Shown: piece after piece, positions 33,756 to 42,425 of the stretch
How the letters are laid out: each line of letters opens with the position of its first letter
Position numbering within the stretch: position 1 is the first letter of the stretch
From: Micromonospora sp. WMMD1102
GTDB taxonomy: Bacteria > Actinomycetota > Actinomycetes > Mycobacteriales > Micromonosporaceae
Length of the DNA: 64,000 bases
Direction: 5' to 3'
NCBI RefSeq assembly: GCF_029626265.1
Contig: NZ_JARUBN010000001.1
Coordinates: forward strand, 3,224,001-3,288,000
The notes under the pieces: generated by a model
Told to the model about the DNA's origin: nothing
Database searches by the model: none
What the model saw: only the letters and a program-made list of their open reading frames with translations
Program-made: the position numbers and the translations under genes

Positions 33756-35080
33756 ACTGGCGGACGGTGAAGAAGTACCTGGCTGCTGGTGGCGGCGAGG
33801 TGGTGCCGCCGGTTGCGGCGAGGCCGGCTCGTGGGCAGCTGATCGATGTGTTCGCGCATGTGGTCGATGCGTGGTTGCGGGCGGAGTTGCTGCTCAAGGG
33901 CACGGTGATCCATGAACGTCTGGTCGAGCAGTACGGGTTCACCGGTAACTACCAGCGGGTGAAGTTGTATCTGCAGCAGGCCCGTCCGCGGATCGCGGCG
34001 GAGTTGGGGATCAGCCCGGATCAGCTGGCCGGGCTGCATCGGCGGTTCGAGGTCGTTCCGGGTGCGCAGGCCCAGGTGGACTGGGGCGACGAAGGCGACA
34101 TCCTGGCTCACGTCGGGATCCCGAAGGTGTACTCGTTCCACATGGTGCTGTCGTACTCGCGGGATCCGTTCTGCTGCTTCACCACCAGCCAGGACCTGGC
34201 CGCGTTCTGGGAGTGTCACCGGCGGGCGTTCGCGCACTTCGGCGGGGTTCCCGGTGCGATCGTCTACGACCGGACCAAGACCGTGGTCCGCCGGCACGTC
34301 GCTCCGGGCCTGGCGGTGCCGCTGCACCCGGAAGCGGTCGCCTTCGCCGGGCACTACGACTTCGACATCGATGTGCTGGCCGCCTACCGGCCGACTGGCA
34401 AAGGGCGGGTCGAACGGCAGGTCACCATCGTCCGTGATCATGTCCTGGCCGGGCGGGCGTTCTCGTCGCTGGCCGAGCTCGACGCCACGTTCGTGGCCTG
34501 GGTTCCGCAGCGGCGGGCCGTGCGGCATCGCACCCACGGTGAGATCATCGGCGTGCGGGCGGTCCGGGACCACGCCGCGCTGCGACCGATCCCGGCCAGG
34601 GCGTATGTGGTCGCCGACCGGCATCTGCGGCACGTTGGCAAGGACTGCCTGGTCGCCTACGCCGGCAACCTCTACTCCGTGCCGGCCCGGCGGGTCCGCC
34701 ACCGCCAGCTCGTGGAGATCCGGGCGACCGCCGCCACCATCGCCATCCACGCCACCGTCGACGGCCTGGACGGCGCCACGCTGCTGGCCACGCACCAGCG
34801 GGCCGTCGGCCGCGGCGCCCGCGTCGTCGACGAAACCCACTGGGACGGTCTTCCCGACGGGCACACCCGTGCCGTCACCACCGGCGACCCCGACGGCGGG
34901 CAGTCGACCACACGCCGACCGGCCCGCCACAACGGCGGCCAGGGACCGCTGCAAGCCCTACTCAACCGGGCCGCCGCCGCCCAGATCGCCGTCGAGGCCC
35001 GGCCGCTGTCGGTCTATGAGCAGATCGCTGCCGCCAGCCCGTTTACCCACCGCCCACACCTGAAGGACGCCTCGAAGTGA
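33638..35080 (+). CDS. istA: IS21 transposase IstA
   Basis: 480 residues from GTG 33638. N-terminal HTH (VSEIARETGLNWRTVKKYLA), then the rve-type catalytic core beginning QAQVDWGDEGDILAHVG (first catalytic Asp in DWGD), VVLSYSRDPFCCF, GAIVYDRTKTVV (second Asp) and GKGRVERQVTIVRDHVL (Glu). The C-terminal basic region follows. Its stop overlaps the istB GTG (GTGA). Length is normal for the family. Confidence 0.95.
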   Translation: MGRLAVGALDEQRWLDVRRFRALHEAGANVSEIARETGLNWRTVKKYLAAGGGEVVPPVAARPARGQLIDVFAHVVDAWLRAELLLKGTVIHERLVEQYGFTGNYQRVKLYLQQARPRIAAELGISPDQLAGLHRRFEVVPGAQAQVDWGDEGDILAHVGIPKVYSFHMVLSYSRDPFCCFTTSQDLAAFWECHRRAFAHFGGVPGAIVYDRTKTVVRRHVAPGLAVPLHPEAVAFAGHYDFDIDVLAAYRPTGKGRVERQVTIVRDHVLAGRAFSSLAELDATFVAWVPQRRAVRHRTHGEIIGVRAVRDHAALRPIPARAYVVADRHLRHVGKDCLVAYAGNLYSVPARRVRHRQLVEIRATAATIAIHATVDGLDGATLLATHQRAVGRGARVVDETHWDGLPDGHTRAVTTGDPDGGQSTTRRPARHNGGQGPLQALLNRAAAAQIAVEARPLSVYEQIAAASPFTHRPHLKDASK

Positions 35081-35838
35081 GTGAGCTGGTCACCAACCGC
35101 ATCCACGCCAGCGCCACCAAGCTCGGCCTGCCTCACCTGGCCAAGACGCTGCGGGAACTCACCGGCCGAGCCGACACCGAGGCCATGGGCTACCTGGAGT
35201 TCCTCGACCTCGTACTGGAAGAGGAACTCGCCGTCCGCGACGAACGCCGCTTCCGCGCCGGGCTGCGCCTGTCGAAACTGCCGCACCACAAAACCCTCGA
35301 CGACTACGACTTCAGCTTCCAACCCGACCTGGACCCCCGCAAAGTTCGTGACCTCGCGACCCTCGCGTTCGTGCAGGCCAAAGCCAACGTCGCTCTCCTC
35401 GGCCCACCCGGCGTCGGCAAGACCCACATCGCCGTGTCCCTCGCGGTCGCCGCCTGCCGAGCCGGATTCACCGTCTACTTCACCACCCTCGACGACATGG
35501 TCCGCCACCTCACCGCCGCCGACGCGATCGGCCGACTCGCCCGCAAGCTGCAAACCTACCTACGCCCCACCGTCCTGGTCATCGACGAAGTGGGCTACCA
35601 ACCCCTCGAACGGCCCGAGGCCAACCTCGTCTTCCAGGTGATCTCCAAACGCTACGAGAAAGGCTCCACCCTGCTCACCTCGAACAAGGGCTTCGGCGAA
35701 TGGGGCCAGGCCTTCGGCGACGAGGTCCTGGCCACCGCCATCCTCGACCGACTCCTGCACCACTGCGACGTCGTCCCGATCAACGGCCCCAGCTACCGAC
35801 TCAAGAACCGCCTCACCGCCATCGAGAACGTCGCCTAA
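35077..35838 (+). CDS. istB: IS21 helper ATPase IstB
   Basis: 253 residues. DnaC-like AAA+ ATPase with Walker A LLGPPGVGKTHIAV near residue 107, Walker B VLVIDEVGYQPLE near 166 and sensor-like LLTSNKGFGEWG. IstB regulates target choice by the IstA transposase. It overlaps istA at its start, and its TAA overlaps the next ATG as TAATG. Confidence 0.95.
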   Translation: MSELVTNRIHASATKLGLPHLAKTLRELTGRADTEAMGYLEFLDLVLEEELAVRDERRFRAGLRLSKLPHHKTLDDYDFSFQPDLDPRKVRDLATLAFVQAKANVALLGPPGVGKTHIAVSLAVAACRAGFTVYFTTLDDMVRHLTAADAIGRLARKLQTYLRPTVLVIDEVGYQPLERPEANLVFQVISKRYEKGSTLLTSNKGFGEWGQAFGDEVLATAILDRLLHHCDVVPINGPSYRLKNRLTAIENVA

Positions 35839-36098
35839 TGCCCACCCCGGCCACCCCGAACGACCCCGCGGCCACCGGCGACACCCACCACCGCGACCTG
35901 CTACAACTCCTGCTCCAGATCTGCGAGGACTTCCTCGCCAACACCGGGCCGGCGACCCACCACGAGGTCGACACCCTCCTACGCGCCCGCGGCATCACCG
36001 GCGGACCCGGATGGCTGATCGACATGCTCGGCCTCACACGCCTGCGCCTGCAAGACGCAACCCACCGTGACGAACAAGGCGTCCACCACGACACCTGA
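35838..36098 (+). CDS. third small gene of the IS21 element
   Basis: 86 residues (HHRDLLQLLLQICEDFLANT, VDTLLRARGITGGPGWLID, LTRLRLQDATHRDEQG). It is translationally coupled to istB (TAATG) and sits inside the terminal repeat boundary, so it moves with the element. It is conserved in copy 2. Typical IS21 elements carry only istA and istB. Function unknown; helical with no catalytic motif. Confidence 0.65.
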   Translation: MPTPATPNDPAATGDTHHRDLLQLLLQICEDFLANTGPATHHEVDTLLRARGITGGPGWLIDMLGLTRLRLQDATHRDEQGVHHDT

Positions 36099-36109
36099 CC
36101 TCTGCAAGA

Positions 36110-37489
36110 TCAGCCGTACTCACCTCTGCACTCCAACGAGTACCCCGACATCCCGGCCCCCACCAGCGCCGAGGACACTCCCCCGACATCCGGATCCGGC
36201 CCTTCCCCCGGCACCCCGTACGCCGACAACCGCTGCCGGAACAGATACCGGTCCTCACGCCACCGGGGCGCCAACCCGCGCACGAACGACGGCAGACGCG
36301 GGTCGGCCAGCGGGGCCACCGGCCAGATCCCCTCGGCCAGCCAGACGGGGTTACGGGCAGCCGCGGCCATCAACGCCGCCCCCGCCACCATGCTCGGCGG
36401 GGCCACCCCCTCCCCCAACCCGTCCAACGTCTGGCCGGCCCGCCACCCCAGCCACCCCGGCAGCGGCTCATCCCCGCCCAACCCGTCATCCGCGCCAAGC
36501 AGTGCGTTGCCGCCGGTGCCGGTATACAGCAGCTTCACCCCGTACTGGCTGGCCCGCCCCGCCAACGCCGCCAAGGCCTCCACCTCACGCGGGCCGGCCG
36601 GATCATGCACCCGCTCACGGCGGCCCCCGGGCAGGAACGGCCGATGGTCACCGGCGGTCAACCCCAGATCCCGCAGCCGGAACCGGGTGACGTAGCGGAG
36701 CCTCCGCTGAATCTGGGCTGTCCCGGCCGCCCCCGGCACCACCAGACCAACGGAGATCACCTGCCCCCAGGGCCGGGCCACCGCCCCGGCCACCACCGCC
36801 GAGGAGATTCCGCCCGACAACTCCACCCCGACGTTGTCGGATACCGCCCGCCGCGTCACCGTCTGGGCCAGTAGCTCGTCCATGGCGTCGAGGACGTCGG
36901 AGTCCTCGCCCGGTCCACCCGGCAGGACCGGCGTGGGTTTGGGCGCCGGACGGGGGTAGCTGACGCTCAGACGCTGGCCGTCGAAGACGACCTCGGCCCG
37001 CTCGGTCACCCGCAGCACCCCGTCGAACACCGTCTCGGCGGTGTACCGGTGCCGGCCCGTCAACAGACGGGTCACCTGCCGGTCGCACAGCCGGTCCGGC
37101 CGGCACAGGGGTCCCAGCGCGGTCACATCCCAGGAGCCGTAGAGGACGGTGCCGTCACGGGCCACATGGACGGGTGCGGTGCCGAACGGGCCGGCCTGCA
37201 CCCGGATCCCGGACCAGCCGACCTGCACCAGCGTGTACTCGACGGCCTGCTCCCAGGCCAGGGACAGCCACCAGCGGACGTCGGCGATGGCGCACGGGCT
37301 CTGCGGTGGGGGCGGCCCGTGGCGTTCGAAGACGCCGAAAAACACCTGGCCGTCGGCGAGGACGGCGAAGTCGGCCAAGGCCGGGTTGTTCAGCGGTTCG
37401 ACGAAGCCGTGCTCGCCTATCCGCCACCGGTCATGGCTCCAGACCGGAGCGGTCGGCGGATCGGACGAGTCCAGACGGAACGTGAGCAA
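36110..37489 (-). pseudogene. asparagine-synthetase-like protein truncated by IS21
   Basis: TTG 37489 is preferred because GGGAGGA lies seven bases upstream; GTG 37549 is also open. N-terminal residues about 1-180 form an Ntn-like region without a Cys2 nucleophile (FFGVFERHG, VGWSGIRVQAGPFGTAPVHVA). The ATP-binding domain has VELSGGISSAVVAGAVA where active enzymes have SGG-x-DS, so the Asp is replaced by Ser. YTGTGGNALLG stands where GxGGDEL is usual. From 36150 the frame runs into the IS21 end (SLECRGEYG) and stops at 36110, so the natural C-terminus is gone. Such proteins occur as amide-bond formers in peptide natural-product pathways, but none is evident next to it. Confidence 0.7.
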
Positions 37490-37602
37490 GGGTTGTCCTC
37501 CCTGGATGGCGGCGGTGGCGCCCCGGGGGTTCGGGTTCCCCCAGGCCACCGGCAGAGGCAGGCTTCGCCGTCATCGACGGCGGCAGGTCCACATCCGCCC
37601 CG

Positions 37603-37848
37603 TCACCGCCGGCTTGAGGCAGCCTGGGCCGCCAGGAGTCGGAGAGTGGCTGCCACCGGCCGGCACGGCCCCGTTGAGCAGCCGGTGGTTGTGCGGCGAT
37701 CCGATACCGGTACAGGGACATCTGGAGGCTGGTGACGCCGGCCCTGTTCGCTGCCGTAGTCGGGACAATCCGGCCTCAGCCCGGTGCGCGGCAGCCAGCC
37801 GGGCAGGTGTTGTCCCACCCGCTTGCCACGGCCGGAGGGTCGGTTCAT
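37603..37848 (-). CDS. small hypothetical open frame (weak)
   Basis: 81 codons from ATG 37848, which overlaps the previous stop (ATGA). The sequence (RVGQHLPGWLPRTGLRPDCPD) has no known motif, and other frames are also open here. The overlap is the main support. Confidence 0.3.
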   Translation of the reverse strand: MNRPSGRGKRVGQHLPGWLPRTGLRPDCPDYGSEQGRRHQPPDVPVPVSDRRTTTGCSTGPCRPVAATLRLLAAQAASSRR

Positions 37849-38132
37849 GACCGGCCCGCACCGTTCGATGCCTGACAGGGGCCGGTGGCGGGTCTGGACG
37901 GATACGGCTGCTGGCGGAGCCGGAAGGTGTGGTAGCCGTTGAGCTGGCCGACGGTGAGGATCGGCTCTCCGTGCCAGGGGGTGGCGACATCCCATCCGGC
38001 TCGAGCCGCCTTACCGGCGGTGACGACGACGCCGACGGAAGGCGGCACCGGGGCGATCAGGAGCCGCGTCACGGAGTGTCCGCTCGAAGGCTCGCTCCAC
38101 AGCGTCCACCACAACCGCACGTCCACGTCCAC
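37845..38132 (-). CDS. small hypothetical protein upstream of the AsnB-like gene
   Basis: 95 residues from GTG 38132 (VDVDVRLWWTLWSEPSSGHS, LLIAPVPPSVGVVVTAGKAARAG, GQLNGYHTFRLRQQ). The first 70 residues look like a compact alpha/beta protein. It is in the same direction as the AsnB-like gene and may belong to its operon. I could not identify it as a known peptide-modification partner. Confidence 0.4.
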   Translation of the reverse strand: MDVDVRLWWTLWSEPSSGHSVTRLLIAPVPPSVGVVVTAGKAARAGWDVATPWHGEPILTVGQLNGYHTFRLRQQPYPSRPATGPCQASNGAGRS

Positions 38133-38430
38133 GCCTCCACACCGCCGAGGGGGCGGCCGGGCCCTCCCCGGCGCCGGCCGCGCCCGTTCGATGGGCGCCA
38201 CCGTCGGGAAACCGTGTCGGGGGCGACGCCCAGATCCTGGGCCGGCCCCGCACCTCCGGGGCGGGCGTGCGAGGTCCGGCCGTGAGACGGCCGGCTGTGA
38301 CGAATGGATCACGCAACCGAACGCCTCACTGCCGATCGTTGCGGACCAACGGCAGACAGTTGTAGAGGCAGGACGTACGGAAATGGGGCCGATCAGCGGG
38401 ATCTCGGACGTGGCGTCCAGGTTCCCGAGG

Positions 38431-39660
38431 TCAGGACTTCATACCCACCAGAGTCGCCAACTGGGCCAGCTTGTCGCCGTGGGCCCGCTTACGGCCGGTG
38501 GAGATCCTCCCAACGATGTCCTGGGCGTACCGCTGGTGGCGAAGCCACGTCGGGGCCCGGTCGCCGAGATCGACCAGGACCCCGGTGGCGGCCGGCCACT
38601 GGGCCAGCTCGGCGTGGGCCCAGGCCACATCCAGCCGGTGTCGCTGCCAGCAGGACGCATACGCCGGCCGGCCGACGGTGATCCGCTCCGACAGCTGCAG
38701 GACCCGTCGCGGGTCGCCGGCGATTGCCGCCGCCTCCACCCGGGCCATGGCCACCTTGGCCGCCCCAACCCCTTGCCCGTCGATGTTGTCGATGCGGGTG
38801 GCGGCCACCGAGGCCATGTCCAGTGCCCGGGTAGCATCGTCGTCTCGGCCGTCCCGGGACATCGCCGCCGCCGCCTCAAGCAGCATCCAGCTCCACGCTT
38901 CGACCTCGGCGGTGGAGGCGCGGCTGATGTGTCTGGGCTCCACCTCATCGGCAGTTGACGTTGCCAGCCCTTCCGCTTCGGCGAGCCGGCCCTGACGTAG
39001 CAGCAGCCAGCACATCGGCCACGCGGCGGCGGCGACTGCCGGCACGTCACCTGACTGGGCGGCCTGTTGCCGGGCGGCGGTGACCGCCACGTAGGCCAGG
39101 TCGTGGACCCGCAACTGGATGAGCAGCCGCCCGGCCAGGTGGTAGGCCTGCGAGGCCACCACGTGGGCGGCCAGCTGGTCGTCGCCGTCGGTGTCGGCGA
39201 CCAGCGTCCGCACCTCGGCCAGCAGGCCGGGCAGGGCGGCGGCGGTGGTGCCGAAGTCGTTGCGGTGGTAGGCCTCGTTGGCCGCCTCCACTGACAGTCG
39301 TGCCCGTTCCAGGTTCGGCGGCCCGCTGTCGGCCTGCTCGTCGAGGAGCCTGCCGTCGGCTCCGGCAACCGGGGTCAGCGCCCTGCGTAGATCCAGCAGC
39401 CCCAGGGAGGCATACCCGGGTTCGCGGCGGGTGACCGCCGCCGACCCGTCCCCGAGGAGGCTGGACGTGGACACCTTGAGAGCTCTGGCCAGGGCGCCGA
39501 TGGTGTTCATGCGGGCTGTGGTGCGTGCACCCCGCTCCAGCTTGCCAATCGTGTCCATGCTCAGGCCGGAGGCTGCGGCCAACTGTTCCTGGGTGAGTTG
39601 TCGCTGGCGGCGGATCCGGGCCACGTTCTCGCCGAGCGTCGGTCCAACTGTCGGTCGCAT
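38431..39660 (-). CDS. XRE regulator with TPR-like helical C-terminus
   Basis: 409 residues from ATG 39660. N-terminal Cro/CI HTH (LTQEQLAAASGLSMDTIGKLE, cut for length; then ARALKVSTSSLLG). From residue about 110 there are repeated helix pairs rich in Ala (VEAANEAYHRNDFGTTAAAL, AEAEGLATSTADEVEPRH, ARVEAAAIAGDPRRVLQLSE) typical of the large TPR-bearing regulators of actinomycetes. The ligand is unknown. IS21 copy 2 inserted about 120 bases upstream and may have separated its promoter. Confidence 0.75.
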   Translation of the reverse strand: MRPTVGPTLGENVARIRRQRQLTQEQLAAASGLSMDTIGKLERGARTTARMNTIGALARALKVSTSSLLGDGSAAVTRREPGYASLGLLDLRRALTPVAGADGRLLDEQADSGPPNLERARLSVEAANEAYHRNDFGTTAAALPGLLAEVRTLVADTDGDDQLAAHVVASQAYHLAGRLLIQLRVHDLAYVAVTAARQQAAQSGDVPAVAAAAWPMCWLLLRQGRLAEAEGLATSTADEVEPRHISRASTAEVEAWSWMLLEAAAAMSRDGRDDDATRALDMASVAATRIDNIDGQGVGAAKVAMARVEAAAIAGDPRRVLQLSERITVGRPAYASCWQRHRLDVAWAHAELAQWPAATGVLVDLGDRAPTWLRHQRYAQDIVGRISTGRKRAHGDKLAQLATLVGMKS

Positions 39661-39836
39661 GTGGTTGCTCCTCCTGCACGAGGTCGGCGCGTGAGATCGA
39701 CGGTACGCGCCGTCACCCTCCGCAGCTAACGTGGGAGGCGCGTCCGGACGAACCGTTGAGGGCCGCGACGGCACACCCGACGGCCTGTCGGGGTACTCGT
39801 TGGAGTGCAGAGGTGAGTAGGCTGATCTTGCAGAGG

Positions 39837-40097
39837 TCAGGTGTCGTGGTGGACGCCTTGTTCGTCACGGTGGGTTGCGTCTTGCAGGCGCAGGCGTGTG
39901 AGGCCGAGCATGTCGATCAGCCATCCGGGTCCGCCGGTGATGCCGCGGGCGCGTAGGAGGGTGTCGACCTCGTGGTGGGTCGCCGGCCCGGTGTTGGCGA
40001 GGAAGTCCTCGCAGATCTGGAGCAGGAGTTGTAGCAGGTCGCGGTGGTGGGTGTCGCCGGTGGCCGCGGGGTCGTTCGGGGTGGCCGGGGTGGGCAT
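39837..40097 (-). CDS. third small gene of IS21, copy 2
   Basis: Same 86-residue product as at 35838-36098, coupled to istB by TAATG. Its conservation in both copies only shows recent common origin. Confidence 0.65.
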   Translation of the reverse strand: MPTPATPNDPAATGDTHHRDLLQLLLQICEDFLANTGPATHHEVDTLLRARGITGGPGWLIDMLGLTRLRLQDATHRDEQGVHHDT

Positions 40098-40858
40098 TAG
40101 GCGACGTTCTCGATGGCGGTGAGGCGGTTCTTGAGTCGGTAGCTGGGGCCGTTGATCGGGACGACGTCGCAGTGGTGCAGGAGTCGGTCGAGGATGGCGG
40201 TGGCCAGGACCTCGTCGCCGAAGGCCTGGCCCCATTCGCCGAAGCCCTTGTTCGAGGTGAGCAGGGTGGAGCCTTTCTCGTAGCGTTTGGAGATCACCTG
40301 GAAGACGAGGTTGGCCTCGGGCCGTTCGAGGGGTTGGTAGCCCACTTCGTCGATGACCAGGACGGTGGGGCGTAGGTAGGTTTGCAGCTTGCGGGCGAGT
40401 CGGCCGATCGCGTCGGCGGCGGTGAGGTGGCGGACCATGTCGTCGAGGGTGGTGAAGTAGACGGTGAATCCGGCTCGGCAGGCGGCGACCGCGAGGGACA
40501 CGGCGATGTGGGTCTTGCCGACGCCGGGTGGGCCGAGGAGAGCGACGTTGGCTTTGGCCTGCACGAACGCGAGGGTCGCGAGGTCACGAACTTTGCGGGG
40601 GTCCAGGTCGGGTTGGAAGCTGAAGTCGTAGTCGTCGAGGGTTTTGTGGTGCGGCAGTTTCGACAGGCGCAGCCCGGCGCGGAAGCGGCGTTCGTCGCGG
40701 ACGGCGAGTTCCTCTTCCAGTACGAGGTCGAGGAACTCCAGGTAGCCCATGGCCTCGGTGTCGGCTCGGCCGGTGAGTTCCCGCAGCGTCTTGGCCAGGT
40801 GAGGCAGGCCGAGCTTGGTGGCGCTGGCGTGGATGCGGTTGGTGACCAGCTCACTCAC
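40097..40858 (-). CDS. istB: IS21 helper ATPase IstB, copy 2
   Basis: 253 residues, same sequence as copy 1, with the intact Walker A GPPGVGKT and Walker B VLVIDEVGY. Overlaps istA at GTGA. Confidence 0.95.
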   Translation of the reverse strand: MSELVTNRIHASATKLGLPHLAKTLRELTGRADTEAMGYLEFLDLVLEEELAVRDERRFRAGLRLSKLPHHKTLDDYDFSFQPDLDPRKVRDLATLAFVQAKANVALLGPPGVGKTHIAVSLAVAACRAGFTVYFTTLDDMVRHLTAADAIGRLARKLQTYLRPTVLVIDEVGYQPLERPEANLVFQVISKRYEKGSTLLTSNKGFGEWGQAFGDEVLATAILDRLLHHCDVVPINGPSYRLKNRLTAIENVA

Positions 40859-42297
40859 TTCGAGGCGTCCTTCAGGTGTGGGCGGTGGGTAAACGGGCTG
40901 GCGGCAGCGATCTGCTCATAGACCGACAGCGGCCGGGCCTCGACGGCGATCTGGGCGGCGGCGGCCCGGTTGAGTAGGGCTTGCAGCGGTCCCTGGCCGC
41001 CGTTGTGGCGGGCCGGTCGGCGTGTGGTCGACTGCCCGCCGTCGGGGTCGCCGGTGGTGACGGCACGGGTGTGCCCGTCGGGAAGACCGTCCCAGTGGGT
41101 TTCGTCGACGACGCGGGCGCCGCGGCCGACGGCCCGCTGGTGCGTGGCCAGCAGCGTGGCGCCGTCCAGGCCGTCGACGGTGGCGTGGATGGCGATGGTG
41201 GCGGCGGTCGCCCGGATCTCCACGAGCTGGCGGTGGCGGACCCGCCGGGCCGGCACGGAGTAGAGGTTGCCGGCGTAGGCGACCAGGCAGTCCTTGCCAA
41301 CGTGCCGCAGATGCCGGTCGGCGACCACATACGCCCTGGCCGGGATCGGTCGCAGCGCGGCGTGGTCCCGGACCGCCCGCACGCCGATGATCTCACCGTG
41401 GGTGCGGTGCCGCACGGCCCGCCGCTGCGGAACCCAGGCCACGAACGTGGCGTCGAGCTCGGCCAGCGACGAGAACGCCCGCCCGGCCAGGACATGATCA
41501 CGGACGATGGTGACCTGCCGTTCGACCCGCCCTTTGCCAGTCGGCCGGTAGGCGGCCAGCACATCGATGTCGAAGTCGTAGTGCCCGGCGAAGGCGACCG
41601 CTTCCGGGTGCAGCGGCACCGCCAGGCCCGGAGCGACGTGCCGGCGGACCACGGTCTTGGTCCGGTCGTAGACGATCGCACCGGGAACCCCGCCGAAGTG
41701 CGCGAACGCCCGCCGGTGACACTCCCAGAACGCGGCCAGGTCCTGGCTGGTGGTGAAGCAGCAGAACGGATCCCGCGAGTACGACAGCACCATGTGGAAC
41801 GAGTACACCTTCGGGATCCCGACGTGAGCCAGGATGTCGCCTTCGTCGCCCCAGTCCACCTGGGCCTGCGCACCCGGAACGACCTCGAACCGCCGATGCA
41901 GCCCGGCCAGCTGATCCGGGCTGATCCCCAACTCCGCCGCGATCCGCGGACGGGCCTGCTGCAGATACAACTTCACCCGCTGGTAGTTACCGGTGAACCC
42001 GTACTGCTCGACCAGACGTTCATGGATCACCGTGCCCTTGAGCAGCAACTCCGCCCGCAACCACGCATCGACCACATGCGCGAACACATCGATCAGCTGC
42101 CCACGAGCCGGCCTCGCCGCAACCGGCGGCACCACCTCGCCGCCACCAGCAGCCAGGTACTTCTTCACCGTCCGCCAGTTCAGGCCCGTCTCACGAGCGA
42201 TCTCCGAAACATTCGCACCAGCCTCGTGCAACGCCCGGAACCGACGCACATCCAGCCACCGCTGTTCATCCAACGCCCCCACCGCCAGCCGCCCCAC
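40855..42297 (-). CDS. istA: IS21 transposase IstA, copy 2
   Basis: 480 residues, protein identical to copy 1 despite one silent change (CAT versus CAC at a His codon). Intact catalytic DWGD, VYDRTK and VERQ blocks suggest the element is still active. Confidence 0.95.
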   Translation of the reverse strand: MGRLAVGALDEQRWLDVRRFRALHEAGANVSEIARETGLNWRTVKKYLAAGGGEVVPPVAARPARGQLIDVFAHVVDAWLRAELLLKGTVIHERLVEQYGFTGNYQRVKLYLQQARPRIAAELGISPDQLAGLHRRFEVVPGAQAQVDWGDEGDILAHVGIPKVYSFHMVLSYSRDPFCCFTTSQDLAAFWECHRRAFAHFGGVPGAIVYDRTKTVVRRHVAPGLAVPLHPEAVAFAGHYDFDIDVLAAYRPTGKGRVERQVTIVRDHVLAGRAFSSLAELDATFVAWVPQRRAVRHRTHGEIIGVRAVRDHAALRPIPARAYVVADRHLRHVGKDCLVAYAGNLYSVPARRVRHRQLVEIRATAATIAIHATVDGLDGATLLATHQRAVGRGARVVDETHWDGLPDGHTRAVTTGDPDGGQSTTRRPARHNGGQGPLQALLNRAAAAQIAVEARPLSVYEQIAAASPFTHRPHLKDASK

Positions 42298-42425
42298 GCC
42301 GGTCCGATCACGACCCGAGCAGCCTCACCCTCAGTCACCCGCTGACGACGGACAAACGGTGCGCACCTCTGCAAGATCAGCTGTACGTAGCTCTGCACTC
42401 CAGGCCGTACCCCGACAGACGGCCC

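Larger units (their letters stand above)
33518..36150 (+). mobile_element. IS21-family insertion sequence, copy 1
   Basis: About 2633 bp, ends TGTCGGGGTAC, with inner terminal repeats TGGAGTGCAGAG and CTGATCTTGCAGAGGT at both ends. It carries istA, istB and a third small gene. No target duplication exists: the left flank is TGGTAGG and the right flank TCCCGGC. The flanks hold two broken genes, so sequence next to this copy has been deleted or rearranged after insertion. Confidence 0.9.
39786..42417 (-). mobile_element. IS21-family insertion sequence, copy 2 (inverted)
   Basis: 2632 bp, inverted relative to copy 1 and nearly identical; I saw one single-base indel near the end and one synonymous change in istA. 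A perfect 7-bp target duplication GACGGCC flanks it (39779-39785 and 42418-42424), so this is a simple, undisturbed insertion into an intergenic region. Confidence 0.92.

Noticed and set aside
36110..38431. A lasso-peptide cluster around the AsnB-like gene.
   Set aside because: No recognisable precursor, leader peptidase (B2) or recognition element (B1) could be found, and the ATP loop is not that of active cyclases.
33518..42417. Composite transposon formed by the two inverted IS21 copies.
   Set aside because: The outer flanks (TGGTAGG and GACGGCC) do not match, while copy 2 has its own duplication on both sides, so the copies inserted independently.
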